64,000 nucleotides of DNA from Acidimicrobiales bacterium (GTDB taxonomy: Bacteria; Actinomycetota; Acidimicrobiia; Acidimicrobiales; SHLQ01): positions 1 through 64,000 of the forward strand of contig JAHDDK010000013.1 in the NCBI GenBank assembly GCA_020629375.1, in the 5' to 3' direction. Both the position numbers and the translations under genes were made by a program. This document shows positions 11,009-21,011 of the stretch, one piece after another. The notes under the pieces were generated by a model that ran no database searches, had not been told where the DNA came from, and was given only the letters and a program-made list of their open reading frames with translations. Numbering within the stretch: the stretch's first letter is position 1; each line of letters starts with the position of its first letter.

Positions 11009-11910
11009 GTCTCCACCCGTCGGTTCGGCGCCTGGTCGACGCCGCCACCGCCGAAGAAGGCTTCAGCGGACGCGTGTTGCTCACCACGATCTTCGGCGAT
11101 GCGCTGCTCCCCCGCCGGCAACCGATTGCCGTCGTCCAGCTCGCAGAACTGGTCGAGCCGTTCAACATCAGCGACCGACTCGTCCGTACGACACTGCTGC
11201 GGCTCACCCGAGATGAGCTCGTCACGTCGGAACGCCGTGGTCGCTTCAGCTTCTACACGGTCCATCCGGACTCCGAAGCGGTGTTCCGGAACGCGAACGA
11301 GCGCATCTATGCCGACGCCGGGCTCGACCAACCGTGGGATGGGCACTGGACGGTCGCGGTCATCGACCCGGACGGATCCAGCCCGACGGATCGCCAGCGC
11401 TGTGCCACCGAGTTCGGATGGCTGGGAACGACGGAGATCGCTTCCGGTGTCCATGCGGCCCCCACCGTGTCTCCCACGGTGCTCGAGGCGGTGGCCGAAC
11501 GCATCGGGGTGCGGCTGGCCATCACCATGCGCGGACCGCTGTCGTCCGGCACGGTGGACGAGGAGACACAACGCACGCGTCAGGTCGACCCCCAGGGTCG
11601 GCTTCGCGCACTCCACGAGACGCACGCGGACCGTTTCGCAGCGTTCGAGGCCACCGCCGCAGACCTCGGCCCGCTCGACGCCTTCATCGTGCGCACGTTG
11701 CTCATCAACGGATGGCGCCGTATCGCGCTTCGATCACCGCAGCTGCCGGCGAAGCTGTTGCCTTCCGACTGGCCCGCGGCCGACAATCTCGCACGCACGC
11801 GTCGTCTGCACGATGCGCTCTGGCCGGCCAGTGAAGGACATCTCGATGCGGCTCTGGGTGCCGCTCCGGCGAGTCGATCGCTGTTCGGTTCGGTCAGGTC
11901 AGCTGGCTGA
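11005..11910 (+). CDS. paaX: PaaX family transcriptional repressor
   Basis: FNISDRLVRTTLLRLTRDELVTSERRGRFSFYTV wHTH; PaaX-like C-terminus (FIVRTLLINGWRRIALRSPQLPAKLLPSDWP). Overlaps upstream gene by 4 bp. Confidence 0.9.
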   Translation: MSLHPSVRRLVDAATAEEGFSGRVLLTTIFGDALLPRRQPIAVVQLAELVEPFNISDRLVRTTLLRLTRDELVTSERRGRFSFYTVHPDSEAVFRNANERIYADAGLDQPWDGHWTVAVIDPDGSSPTDRQRCATEFGWLGTTEIASGVHAAPTVSPTVLEAVAERIGVRLAITMRGPLSSGTVDEETQRTRQVDPQGRLRALHETHADRFAAFEATAADLGPLDAFIVRTLLINGWRRIALRSPQLPAKLLPSDWPAADNLARTRRLHDALWPASEGHLDAALGAAPASRSLFGSVRSAG

Positions 11911-13501
11911 GCCCGGCCAACGACATGGCCGTGACGACGCCCACCGGCCGATCATCGTCGTCGACGATGGCGATCGCCGATGTGTCGTGTTCGTTCATCA
12001 GGCGGGCGGCATCGACCGCAGGAGCATCCTGATGCACTGACGGGAGGTCGCGCATCGCCTCGCGCGCTGTGGCCTCTGGGCCATGCTCGAGCATCATCGC
12101 TGCGAGGTCGTGGAGGACGAGGAGCCCCTCGTACTTGGGCCCGGCCACCGGCACGGCCAACGCATCGGTACGCGTGCCGTGGTCGTCGATGACCGACAGG
12201 AGGTCCGCTTCGGGGGCGATCTTGCCCGATCCCTCGATCATCACGGCCGAACACGGTTCCTTCAGGCGGCGCTCGAGTTGTCCCTCGCGTTCGCCCCGCT
12301 GTCCATCGGACACCGAGACCTCGCCCATCAACGACTGGGAGATGGCGGTGGCGATCAGGGCAGGAATCACGTACTCGGCTCGTCCGGTCGTCTCGGCGAC
12401 GAAGACGACCGCAGCCAGCGGTGTCCGGTAGGCCGCGCCGAGCACGGCCGCCAACCCGATCACCGGGTAGAGGCCGGTGGAGTCGGCGCCCACGAGGATC
12501 TCGACCGCACGGCCCAGCAGCAGTCCCTGGACGACCAGAGGAATGAACACGCCACCGACGCCGCCGACGCCGAGGGTTGCCCCGGTGACGAGCACGCGAA
12601 GGAGGAAGAGCGCAAGGACGGTGGCGAAGCCGAACTTGTTGTCGAGCACGATGTCCGCCGCCATCTCGGCACCGAGTCCGAGGGTGAGGGGTCGATCGAC
12701 GAGCGATTGGGCGAGCAGAAGACTCACGGCGAAGATCACAGCCGAAGACGCGAAGCGAGCGCCGAAGCCGTAGGTGTCGTCCAGGTGCTTCGCCCACCGG
12801 AAGACGTGCGCGAGGCCACGGGCCACGAGGCCGGCGAGGACACCGATGGTCAGCGCGGCAACGATCTCGTCCTGCAACCGAACCTCGGTCGACGGGAACT
12901 GCAGCAGCGGGTCGTCGTCGAGGATGGCCACGAACGTGAGATACGAAGCCGCCGACGCCACGAGCGCCGGGATGAGCCCGTGACGCGAGATGTCTCGCTT
13001 GTAGGGGGATTCCATCGCGAACAGCACGCCGGTGGCAGGCGCTTTGAAGATTGCGGCGATGCCGGCGGCTGCACCGGCGACCAGGAGCACGAGGCGTGGG
13101 CGTTGGCCCATCACCTTCGGCAGGCGGTCGCCCAATGACTGGCCGAGGGTCGCCCCCGTCAGAACGGCGGGCCCTTCCATGCCCACCGCGCCGCCGGTAC
13201 CGATCGTGGCGAAGCTGGCCAGCAGTTTCGGCAGCAACGTGTTCGCCTCGGCACCGGTGCCCGAATGAAAGCTGTGGAGGTAGGCGTCCGACGTGGTCGA
13301 GTTCAGCCCCGGGCGGATCTTGAGGATGACGGCGACGATCGCGGCGCCCACGGCCGGCAGCGCGGCCTGGAGCCAGATGGGCGACTGGAGCACGGCTTCG
13401 AGCGCGACTTCGACGGTGATCCACTCGAGGAGCGCGACGAGGGCACCGATGACGATTCCCAAGCCCGCGTACACCGCGAATCGAAGCGCTCCATTGGTCA
13501 C
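11894..13501 (-). CDS. CLC-family chloride channel/antiporter with C-terminal CBS domains
   Basis: GTGGAVGMEGPAVLTGATLGQSLGD selectivity region, GVGGVGGVFIPLVVQG; two CBS-like segments. Confidence 0.9.
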   Translation of the reverse strand: MTNGALRFAVYAGLGIVIGALVALLEWITVEVALEAVLQSPIWLQAALPAVGAAIVAVILKIRPGLNSTTSDAYLHSFHSGTGAEANTLLPKLLASFATIGTGGAVGMEGPAVLTGATLGQSLGDRLPKVMGQRPRLVLLVAGAAAGIAAIFKAPATGVLFAMESPYKRDISRHGLIPALVASAASYLTFVAILDDDPLLQFPSTEVRLQDEIVAALTIGVLAGLVARGLAHVFRWAKHLDDTYGFGARFASSAVIFAVSLLLAQSLVDRPLTLGLGAEMAADIVLDNKFGFATVLALFLLRVLVTGATLGVGGVGGVFIPLVVQGLLLGRAVEILVGADSTGLYPVIGLAAVLGAAYRTPLAAVVFVAETTGRAEYVIPALIATAISQSLMGEVSVSDGQRGEREGQLERRLKEPCSAVMIEGSGKIAPEADLLSVIDDHGTRTDALAVPVAGPKYEGLLVLHDLAAMMLEHGPEATAREAMRDLPSVHQDAPAVDAARLMNEHDTSAIAIVDDDDRPVGVVTAMSLAGLSQLT

Positions 13502-13583
13502 CTCCGCACTCTAGAGAGGTCCCTGCAGGAAGTGTCGGAGGCCGACGCAAACGCGCCGGCCTCCGATCGGTCGATGGGTGGGG

Positions 13584-14816
13584 TCAGCCCTTTTCGAGGG
13601 CTTCGACAGCGGCGAGGAACTCGGCGATGAGTCGGTTCAGCTCGGCGTCTCGCTCGAGCTCGATGCGTTCGAGCTCCTCATCGATTGCTGCGATCGCCGG
13701 GTCGGCGTCGAGTTCGGCGGCAATGTGCGCCTCTTCCCAGGCGTCCTGAGCTGCCTCCAGATCGGCCTGGATCGCCAGGTACTCCTCGTCGGTTTCCGCT
13801 TCCTCGAGCTGTGCCTCCAGGTCGGTGACGATGGGCTCCCATTCGGCAGCAATCTCTTCGAGATCTGCTTCGAGTGCAGCGACGAGGTTCTTGCGATTGA
13901 GTTCGAGCGGCGTGATCAGTTCGGTGGCTTCGGCCCGCACGGCGTCCTTGGCGATGTGCAGCGCCTCGTCGAGCGCTGCGATCTGCTCCTGGATGGCCTC
14001 CTGCTCGGGAGTCTTCTCGGACGTTTCGTCCTTCTCTTTTTCGTCGTCCTTGTGCTCCTCGTCCTTCTTCTCGGCCTCTTCGTCCTTCTCTTCGTGCTTC
14101 TCGGCGGGTTCCTCGACCTTCTCGGGTTCAGTAGCCGGGGCAGGTTCCTCCGGCTTCACTTCCTCGACGGGCTCCTCCTCGAGCGTCTCCTCTTCCGGCT
14201 CGGGCTCTTCCGCCTTCTCGTCGACGTCATCCTCGGGGGCCTCGTCCGCCTCGGGCTCTGGCGCCTCGACGACCGTCTTCTCCGGTTCGGGCTCGACGTC
14301 CTCCGCAACCTCGTTCTCCTCGACGGGTTCCTCGTCGACGAAGGCCACGGCGTCCGGCTCTTCCAGCTCGATCGTCTCGACCTGGGCCGGCTCCTCTTCG
14401 AAGAACGGCACGTCGACGGCGCCGGTTGCTGCGGCACCACCGAACGATGCTGCGGCCACCGTCGTGCCGACACAGATCTTGCCTCCAAGCGTTCCAAGGA
14501 AGGCAGCGAATTGTCCGATCATGGGAAGTCTCCTCACATTGTGAACCGGCGTGGATGCGTCGAGATCGACCACGGGGGCGGCGAGATCGACCGTCGGTTC
14601 GGGGCTGGGGGTGAGGTGCACATCGAGGAAGGCCGACAACTGCGCCGACGGTGCGGGGGTGGCCGCATGGTCGGGAAGCGCCCGCAACTCGCCGAGGGCC
14701 TGATGCAGTCCGGCGTCGGCAGGGGCGCCGAATCCGGACGTGAGCAGGGCCTCGACGTCGTCGGGAGAGAGCTCTTCGCTGTACATCTCGTGTGAGGGAT
14801 CGCTGTGGTGACTCAT
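13584..14816 (-). CDS. Sigma-linked membrane protein with long Glu-rich extracytoplasmic region (putative anti-sigma-like)
   Basis: ATGA overlap with upstream ECF sigma gene; short N-terminal domain, one candidate TM segment (GQFAAFLGTLGGKICVGTTVAAASFGGAAATGAV), ~190 aa E/P/K-rich low complexity, C-terminal charged helices. Confidence 0.6.
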   Translation of the reverse strand: MSHHSDPSHEMYSEELSPDDVEALLTSGFGAPADAGLHQALGELRALPDHAATPAPSAQLSAFLDVHLTPSPEPTVDLAAPVVDLDASTPVHNVRRLPMIGQFAAFLGTLGGKICVGTTVAAASFGGAAATGAVDVPFFEEEPAQVETIELEEPDAVAFVDEEPVEENEVAEDVEPEPEKTVVEAPEPEADEAPEDDVDEKAEEPEPEEETLEEEPVEEVKPEEPAPATEPEKVEEPAEKHEEKDEEAEKKDEEHKDDEKEKDETSEKTPEQEAIQEQIAALDEALHIAKDAVRAEATELITPLELNRKNLVAALEADLEEIAAEWEPIVTDLEAQLEEAETDEEYLAIQADLEAAQDAWEEAHIAAELDADPAIAAIDEELERIELERDAELNRLIAEFLAAVEALEKG

Positions 14817-15373
14817 TTGGTTACGGCCTCCACAGAACTTTTCCGGCGCAGGGCGTTCACGGCCCGATGCTGGAGCGCCTTCGTGGCGTTCACGGTTCGT
14901 CCGGTGATTGCCGCTGTCTGTTCAAGAGAGAGATCGGCAACCAGCCGCAGAATGAGAACTTCGCGTTGGTCGTCGGTCAGTTGCAGAAGAAGTTCTCGTG
15001 TCCCGAAGCCGAGCCCGGCCAGCGCCTCGTCTTCGGTGTTTCCACCCGTTCGCTCGGCGGTTGGGTCGAGGGCCGTCGTCACCGGGCGACGTCCGCGCTG
15101 GCGGTGCTCGTCGATCACCTTGTTTCGGGCGATGGTGAACAGCAACGCCACGAAGGCGTCTTCGTCGCCGGTGAACTGGTCGATGCGCTGGAAGGTTGCC
15201 AGGAACACGTCGTTGGTGATGCCGTCGGGGTCGTCGCTGCCCCGTACTCGGGCGAATGCGGTCACCTGCCGGGCGAAGCGACGCCAGAGCCATTCGAAGC
15301 CCGCGGGCGATCCCTGTCGGGCGCTCTCGAGGGCCCGGCCGAATGCAGGATCCCCGCTGCGTTTCGCTGGCAC
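14813..15373 (-). CDS. ECF-type RNA polymerase sigma factor
   Basis: LFTIARNKVIDEHRQRGRR (region 2) and LTDDQREVLILRLVADLSLEQTAAITGRTVNATKALQHRAVNALR (region 4). GTG start. Confidence 0.9.
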   Translation of the reverse strand: MPAKRSGDPAFGRALESARQGSPAGFEWLWRRFARQVTAFARVRGSDDPDGITNDVFLATFQRIDQFTGDEDAFVALLFTIARNKVIDEHRQRGRRPVTTALDPTAERTGGNTEDEALAGLGFGTRELLLQLTDDQREVLILRLVADLSLEQTAAITGRTVNATKALQHRAVNALRRKSSVEAVTK

Positions 15374-15395
15374 GCGTCGAGATGTCGACGCGTGC
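15370..15395. repeat. Perfect 11-bp inverted repeat with 4-nt loop over the sigma-factor start codon
   Basis: GCACGCGTCGA-GATG-TCGACGCGTGC. Confidence 0.85.
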
Positions 15396-15429
15396 GTGAC
15401 GAATCTTGATGGGGCGCGCGGCCCTCAGC

Positions 15430-17730
15430 TCAGCGTGCGATTGGCTCCAACCGTGCCGGAACGTGCTTGTGCCAGGGTGTGCCGACGATCGGATCCTTCC
15501 AATCGATCGACGTGAGCTCGTTCGGTGCGACGCCGGTCAATTCGTCTTCGCCGCCGGCCGGTGCGTAGCCGAGGCCCATCCCGTTGGGCAGCGAGACCAT
15601 GCCGGGTTGCATCGAGTCGTTGACTTCGGCGACCGCGACAGCGGTGCCGCCTGCGGTGGAGATCCGAACCCGGTCACCCGTCTCGATTCCCAAGCCGGCT
15701 GCGTCTTCAGGATGCAGGCGAAGCGCACCCTCGGGGTCCTTCTTCCGCCACGACGGATCCCGCATGATCGTGTTGGCCGTGAAAGAACGCCGCTCCCCTG
15801 CCGCGAGCACGAAGGGGAACTCGTCGGAGGTGTGCGAGACCGCTCCGGCGGCCAGCGTCGCCAGTTCTCCTTCGAGCTCCGGCAGGTGCACGTTGATCTT
15901 CTGATCGGGTGTGCGAAGCAGATCGAACGAGTCACTGTGTTGGTGGCGGGTGAAGACGACGCCATCCGGGTTGGTGATCATTGCGTTGAACAAGGCGTCG
16001 CCCAGCGCAGTCCCCTCCCCTTCGTGCCCGGCGGCGCGGACCTGGTCCGGGTAGCGCATCGCCACCTGCTGTGCGCTGAACCAGAGGGGCGCTGCCGCCG
16101 CCATGCCTTCGGGCAGGGTCGGTCCGAGGGTCTCGTACATGACGACGCCGCCCACTGCGCCGAGCATGGGGTTCTCCGTCGCTGCGGTCATGAATGCCGT
16201 GGCATAAGCCTCGAGCCCCTCGGCCGCAGCCGCGTGGAGCGATTCGAGGTCGGCGTCGGTGATGGCGCCCAGCTCGCGAACGAGGCGGCGGTGAATCTCG
16301 GCTTCGGGGAGCGTTCCCTCGAGCGGCGCGAGGAGCGGCGGGCGGATGGTGATCGAGTTGTCGGGGAAGCCCACGCCGAAGAAGGTCGTCTCACACTTTT
16401 CGTACTGCGAGCTTGCCGGCAGCACCCAATCCGCCTCCTTGGCCGTCTCGGTCATCGCGATGTCGATGACGACGGTGAACTCGCATGCTCGCATCGCCTC
16501 GCGGAAACGGGCCGAACCGGCGAGTGAATGCACCGGGTTGGCGCTTTCGATGAACATGCCGCGAGAGCGTTCCGGGTGATCGCTCAGGATGCCTTCGGCG
16601 ATCTCGTTGCAGGGAATGAGGCCGGAAACGATCGGTCCACCGGTGACCGGGTCGGCGGACTCGCGGCCCGTGGCGCCGTAGCTGAACAGCGGAACCATCG
16701 ACGAGTGGGCCGATGCGGTGCCCGGCTTCCCATAGTTCCCGGTGAGCACCCACAGCGCACGGTGCAACCACGACACGAGTGTGGAGTGGGGCGCCATCTC
16801 GACGCCGAGATCCTCGAACACCGAAACACTCTCGGCGCCGGCGATCCGCCGGGCCACGGAGCGGATCTCGTCGGCATCGATGCCGCAGTGCTGGGCGTAG
16901 TCGTCGACGGACACGTTTACGAACAAGGCAATCGTCTCGTCGACGCCGTTGGCGTTTTCGGCGAGCCAGTCGTGGGCGAGGAGGTCTTCCTGGACGACCA
17001 CCGCAAGGAGTGCCGTGAGCAGATGCGCGTCGGAGCCTGGGCGGACTGCGAGGTGGTGGTCGGCGAGGTCCGCAGTTTCCGTTCGGCGCGGATCGATGAC
17101 GATCATCGTTCGTGCGTCGTCCGCTGCGATCTCCTTCAGCACGCGACGGGCTTCGTCGAATCCGTGCGAGTGCCAGGGATTCTTTCCGAGGAAGATCGAA
17201 ACCTCGGCGTCGGCGAACTCGCCGTGCGTGTGGGTGCCGAACATTCGGCCCTCCACCCAGGCTTCACCGGTCTTCTCCTGCGCCAACGCGTTGCTACGGC
17301 GCGTGATGCCGAGCGCATTTCGGGTTCCGGCGCCGTACAGCCCGACGAGGTGGTTTCCCTGTCCCCCGCCGCCGTAGTACATCAGCTTGTCGGGCCCGTG
17401 GCGTTCCCCGACACCACGAAGGCCGGCCGCGACCTCCCGGATGGCCGTGTCCCAATCCGTCGGCTCGTAGGTGCCGTCGGCCATGCGGCGCATCGGCGAG
17501 GTGAGGCGTCCACGAGCGTTCTGGTAGTGGTTGATGCGTAGGGCCTTCTCGCAGGTGTACCCCTTGGAGGCGACGTGTGTCTTGTTGCCCCGCACGCGGG
17601 TGATCTCTCGACCGTCCAACCGAACCTCGACACCGCAGTTGTTGCCGCACAGGATGCACACGTTCTTGTGCCACGTCTTCGTCGGATCGGTCTCGGCCGC
17701 TTCCGGAGAAGTTCCCTCGATGATGGCCAT
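15430..17730 (-). CDS. Molybdopterin oxidoreductase (formate dehydrogenase/BisC-like), 4Fe-4S
   Basis: N-terminal CILCGNNC plus YTCEKA [4Fe-4S] motif; KNPWHSHGF, NPVHSLAGS, C-terminal molydopterin-dinucleotide-binding domain. Confidence 0.88.
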   Translation of the reverse strand: MAIIEGTSPEAAETDPTKTWHKNVCILCGNNCGVEVRLDGREITRVRGNKTHVASKGYTCEKALRINHYQNARGRLTSPMRRMADGTYEPTDWDTAIREVAAGLRGVGERHGPDKLMYYGGGGQGNHLVGLYGAGTRNALGITRRSNALAQEKTGEAWVEGRMFGTHTHGEFADAEVSIFLGKNPWHSHGFDEARRVLKEIAADDARTMIVIDPRRTETADLADHHLAVRPGSDAHLLTALLAVVVQEDLLAHDWLAENANGVDETIALFVNVSVDDYAQHCGIDADEIRSVARRIAGAESVSVFEDLGVEMAPHSTLVSWLHRALWVLTGNYGKPGTASAHSSMVPLFSYGATGRESADPVTGGPIVSGLIPCNEIAEGILSDHPERSRGMFIESANPVHSLAGSARFREAMRACEFTVVIDIAMTETAKEADWVLPASSQYEKCETTFFGVGFPDNSITIRPPLLAPLEGTLPEAEIHRRLVRELGAITDADLESLHAAAAEGLEAYATAFMTAATENPMLGAVGGVVMYETLGPTLPEGMAAAAPLWFSAQQVAMRYPDQVRAAGHEGEGTALGDALFNAMITNPDGVVFTRHQHSDSFDLLRTPDQKINVHLPELEGELATLAAGAVSHTSDEFPFVLAAGERRSFTANTIMRDPSWRKKDPEGALRLHPEDAAGLGIETGDRVRISTAGGTAVAVAEVNDSMQPGMVSLPNGMGLGYAPAGGEDELTGVAPNELTSIDWKDPIVGTPWHKHVPARLEPIAR

Positions 17731-17779
17731 GTGTCCCCCTGCCTCGTCGGTTACTCGACGGTAGCAAAGAAGCAGGTGC

Positions 17780-19579
17780 TCAATCGGCGACGGCAGCCAA
17801 CGGTGTGCCGGCGAGACCGAGCGACACCGGAGCGCCTGCGAGCGGCACGTGGACGAGCGTCCCGGTACCGGGTGCGTCGGCTCCAGCCGGGAAGACCTCG
17901 ACGATCAACCCCTCGCCGTCCGAGGTCCATGCAACGGCCCCGAGTCGTCCGAACTGTTCGAGCGCGACGTACTCGCGTGGGGATCCTTCCTCGATCCCCT
18001 GTGTGGCGAGGAGGTGTGTGGCGCCGCCATCGCGTTGGATCGACATGGCGACCCGATCGCCGGCCGGCGACGCCGCGACGAATCGCTCGGAATCCGAAAG
18101 CCCGTTCAGCTGCCAGGTGCGACCTCCATTGCGAAGGTCGAGGATTCGAAAGTCATGTTCCGGCTCGGCGGGGTCACGGTCGGAAACGAGGATTCGCAGG
18201 TTTCCCAGAAGCAGCCCGTCACCGAACAGGCGGCCGGCCACGGCGACGTGGTCGACGACCCCGGTCGCCAGATCATGAGCGGTGAACGAGAGGGCCCGCA
18301 CGCCAGGTGTTCCCGATGGCTCGCCCGTCTCCGTGGCGTAGACGACGAAGTCACCCTGGACGCCGACGAGCGTCGACTCGGTTCCGGCGGGGCTCAGGAC
18401 CACTTGCTCCCCGGTGTCGATGTCGAAGGTGGTGACTTGGGTACCCCCGCTCGCAGCCACGTCGGCGACGATGCGCCGATCGTCAGCCCACGCAACGTTG
18501 TCGACGACGAGGGACGACGAGCCGACGACCGTTGCATTGGTGCCGTCTGCGAGCGACATCCAGAGCTCTCCGGTTCCCCGGCCGAAGCCCAGGACGAATG
18601 CGAGTCGTTCGCCGTCGGGTGAGACGACCACGTCGCTGAGCCGGCTCTGCCCCTGGGTGTACAGCAGCGTTGAACTCGACCCGCCCGCCAAGGAGACCGC
18701 CTTCACCTCGAGGCCGCCGCCCGCAGCGTCGCCGCCGGTTGCGTACAGCAGCAGATCGTTGTCTCCGGGCACGCCTCTCGGTGGGAGGGATGGTGGCAGG
18801 ACGACGGCCGGGCAGGAGCCGACGACGGCGTCCTGCAACGCGTTTCGTTCAACGTTGGTCCAGGACCCTCCGGGGGCGCGGAACCACGTGGTTCCGTCTG
18901 CGACGGCTGGTCGAAGCGTGAGATACGTGGTGTCGGGGTCTCCGGGACAATCCCATTCGCGGACGTCCAGCACGTCGGTCGGATGCGACCGCCATGCGCA
19001 CTGGACCTCGCTGATCGCTCCGGTGACGACGGCGTCGCACTCGTGCTCGGGCGAGATCACCGGTTCCGCCCCGGCCTCGGCGGCCGGAGCCGACGCCCCG
19101 GCAGTCGGCGACGTCGCCTCGGTCTGGGATTGTGACCGGCTCGGCTCGTCGACGCTGGACGCCGACGATTGCGGCTGTCGGTCCGGCCCGTCGCCCGCGG
19201 ACCAGTCGATGCTGAAGACCATCACGGTGACGATGACGATCAGCGGAATGCCGACACCGAGGACGATCGCCCATCGCTTCGGTCTACGGCCGTCCTTGCG
19301 CCAGAGGGTGTGCAGCTGCCGGTTGATCTGATCCAGCTCGTGGCGGGCAGCGAAGAAGGCAACCGTCATCACCGGGCCCGTGAAGTAGGTGATGGATGCC
19401 TCGTCGAGCGAGATCGAGATGACGAACACGGCCATCTTGCAGAGCGCGGCAAGCCCTCCGAGCCAGCAGAACCAGCGAAGCTTGGTGCGTCGTTCCGCCA
19501 GCGAGGCGCCGGCGAGCACGCGTGTCTTGCGCTCCTCGCGCGTCTCCGCCCGCTCGTCCAACACCCCGGTTCGCTCCAT
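17780..19579 (-). CDS. Membrane-anchored beta-propeller-like (TolB/WD40-like) protein
   Basis: N-terminal hydrophobic segments and C-terminal repeated SPDGERLAFVLG / AWADDRRIVAD / AWTSDGEGLIVEVF blades. Start chosen at MERTGVLDE. Confidence 0.65.
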   Translation of the reverse strand: MERTGVLDERAETREERKTRVLAGASLAERRTKLRWFCWLGGLAALCKMAVFVISISLDEASITYFTGPVMTVAFFAARHELDQINRQLHTLWRKDGRRPKRWAIVLGVGIPLIVIVTVMVFSIDWSAGDGPDRQPQSSASSVDEPSRSQSQTEATSPTAGASAPAAEAGAEPVISPEHECDAVVTGAISEVQCAWRSHPTDVLDVREWDCPGDPDTTYLTLRPAVADGTTWFRAPGGSWTNVERNALQDAVVGSCPAVVLPPSLPPRGVPGDNDLLLYATGGDAAGGGLEVKAVSLAGGSSSTLLYTQGQSRLSDVVVSPDGERLAFVLGFGRGTGELWMSLADGTNATVVGSSSLVVDNVAWADDRRIVADVAASGGTQVTTFDIDTGEQVVLSPAGTESTLVGVQGDFVVYATETGEPSGTPGVRALSFTAHDLATGVVDHVAVAGRLFGDGLLLGNLRILVSDRDPAEPEHDFRILDLRNGGRTWQLNGLSDSERFVAASPAGDRVAMSIQRDGGATHLLATQGIEEGSPREYVALEQFGRLGAVAWTSDGEGLIVEVFPAGADAPGTGTLVHVPLAGAPVSLGLAGTPLAAVAD

Positions 19580-19640
19580 GCCAGAACTTCGGCATGGCGG
19601 GCCCGTCGGCTGAGCATTTGCGCAGAGGGACAACCGTAAA

Positions 19641-19656
19641 GGGGCCGAACGGCCCC
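19641..19656 (-). terminator. Hairpin immediately after aminotransferase stop
   Basis: GGGGCC-GAAC-GGCCCC followed on minus strand by CCCCTTTACGG. Confidence 0.5.
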
Positions 19657-19664
19657 GTGGCCGG

Positions 19665-20948
19665 TCAGTTGATCTGGGCAGCTGCCGTGCGCAGGGCGTC
19701 GAGCCCGGTGTCGATCTCGTCTGCGGTGACATTCAGCATGGGAGCCATGCGCACCACGTTGCCGTAGAGCCCACCCTTGCCGACGAGCAGGCCCTGGTCC
19801 TTGGCGGCCTCGTGCAACTGGACCGTCCGCTCCGGCGACGGCTCGATGCTGCCGGGCTGGACGGTTTCCAGCGCCTGCATGAGTCCCTTGCCCCGAGCCT
19901 CCTCGATCCATGGCGTTTCGGCGGCAAGCGCGTCGAGCCCGGCGCGGAAACGATCGCCCATCCGCTTTGCGTTGCCCTGGAGGTCGTGATCGAGCACGTG
20001 GTCGATGGTTGCGAGGCCGCCGGCAGCAGACAGCGGGTTGCCGCCGAAGGTCGAGAAGTTCAGGACATCGATGGTGTCGAAGATCTCGGCACGAGCGACG
20101 ATGCCGGCGAGGGTGATGCCGTTTCCGACGCCCTTCGCGAACGTGAGCATGTCCGGCACGATTCCGTGGGCCTGATAGCCCCAGAAATGCTCCCCCGTCC
20201 GACCCCAACCGGTCTGGACCTCGTCGGAGATGAAGAGGATTCCACGGTTGTCGAGCTCCTTCTTCATCGATGCGAAGAATCCGTCGGGCGGCGTGGCGAA
20301 GCCGCCCACGCCCTGGATCGGTTCGGCGATCATTCCGGCGACGTCACCGGCGGAGGTCATGTCGACGAGCTGCACGAGGTCGTCGACGCACGCCATCGTA
20401 TAGTCGTCGGCGTCGAGGTGGCGGTGCGGGCTGCGCAGCGAATACGGACCCTGAACGAAGGTGACTTGAAGACCGGACAGGCTCGTCGAGGACCACGAGC
20501 TGTGTGAGGTGATGGCCTGCGTGGTGAAGCTGCGGCCGTGGTAGCTGTTGCGCATCGCGAGAATCTGGTTGCTCTTGCGAAAGCTCGTGGCCAGCAGGAT
20601 TGCCGTGTCGTTCGCTTCGGTGCCGGACGGCGTCATGAAGACGCGTGCGTTGGGGATGCCGGAGAGCGCAGCGATCTTCTCGGCGAGCGCGATCATCGGC
20701 TCGCTGAGGTAGAGGCTGGAGGTGTGCATGACCTTCGCAGCCTGTGCCTGCACCGCTGCGGTCACATCGGGGTTGTTGTGCCCGATCATCGTGGTGAGCA
20801 CCCCGCCGAAGAAGTCGAGGTACTTGTTGCCTTCGTCGTCGAAGACCCAGCTGCCTTCTCCATGGTCGAGCGCAATCGGAGCGCTGTAGTACGGGTTCAG
20901 AAAAGACGGCAGGGCGTTTCGATAACGGTTCAGCAATTCCTGGTTCAC
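19665..20948 (-). CDS. Class III pyridoxal-phosphate aminotransferase (AGXT2/omega-transaminase-like)
   Basis: SGTEANDTAILLA, ISDEVQTGWGRTGEHFWGYQ, LTFAKGVGNG (PLP Lys). GTG start with upstream GGAGG. Confidence 0.9.
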   Translation of the reverse strand: MNQELLNRYRNALPSFLNPYYSAPIALDHGEGSWVFDDEGNKYLDFFGGVLTTMIGHNNPDVTAAVQAQAAKVMHTSSLYLSEPMIALAEKIAALSGIPNARVFMTPSGTEANDTAILLATSFRKSNQILAMRNSYHGRSFTTQAITSHSSWSSTSLSGLQVTFVQGPYSLRSPHRHLDADDYTMACVDDLVQLVDMTSAGDVAGMIAEPIQGVGGFATPPDGFFASMKKELDNRGILFISDEVQTGWGRTGEHFWGYQAHGIVPDMLTFAKGVGNGITLAGIVARAEIFDTIDVLNFSTFGGNPLSAAGGLATIDHVLDHDLQGNAKRMGDRFRAGLDALAAETPWIEEARGKGLMQALETVQPGSIEPSPERTVQLHEAAKDQGLLVGKGGLYGNVVRMAPMLNVTADEIDTGLDALRTAAAQIN

Positions 20949-21011
20949 GACGGTCCTCCACGTGCAGCGGTCGGGCTCCATTCAACACGGAAACCGACCG
21001 CGGAAGCGGCA

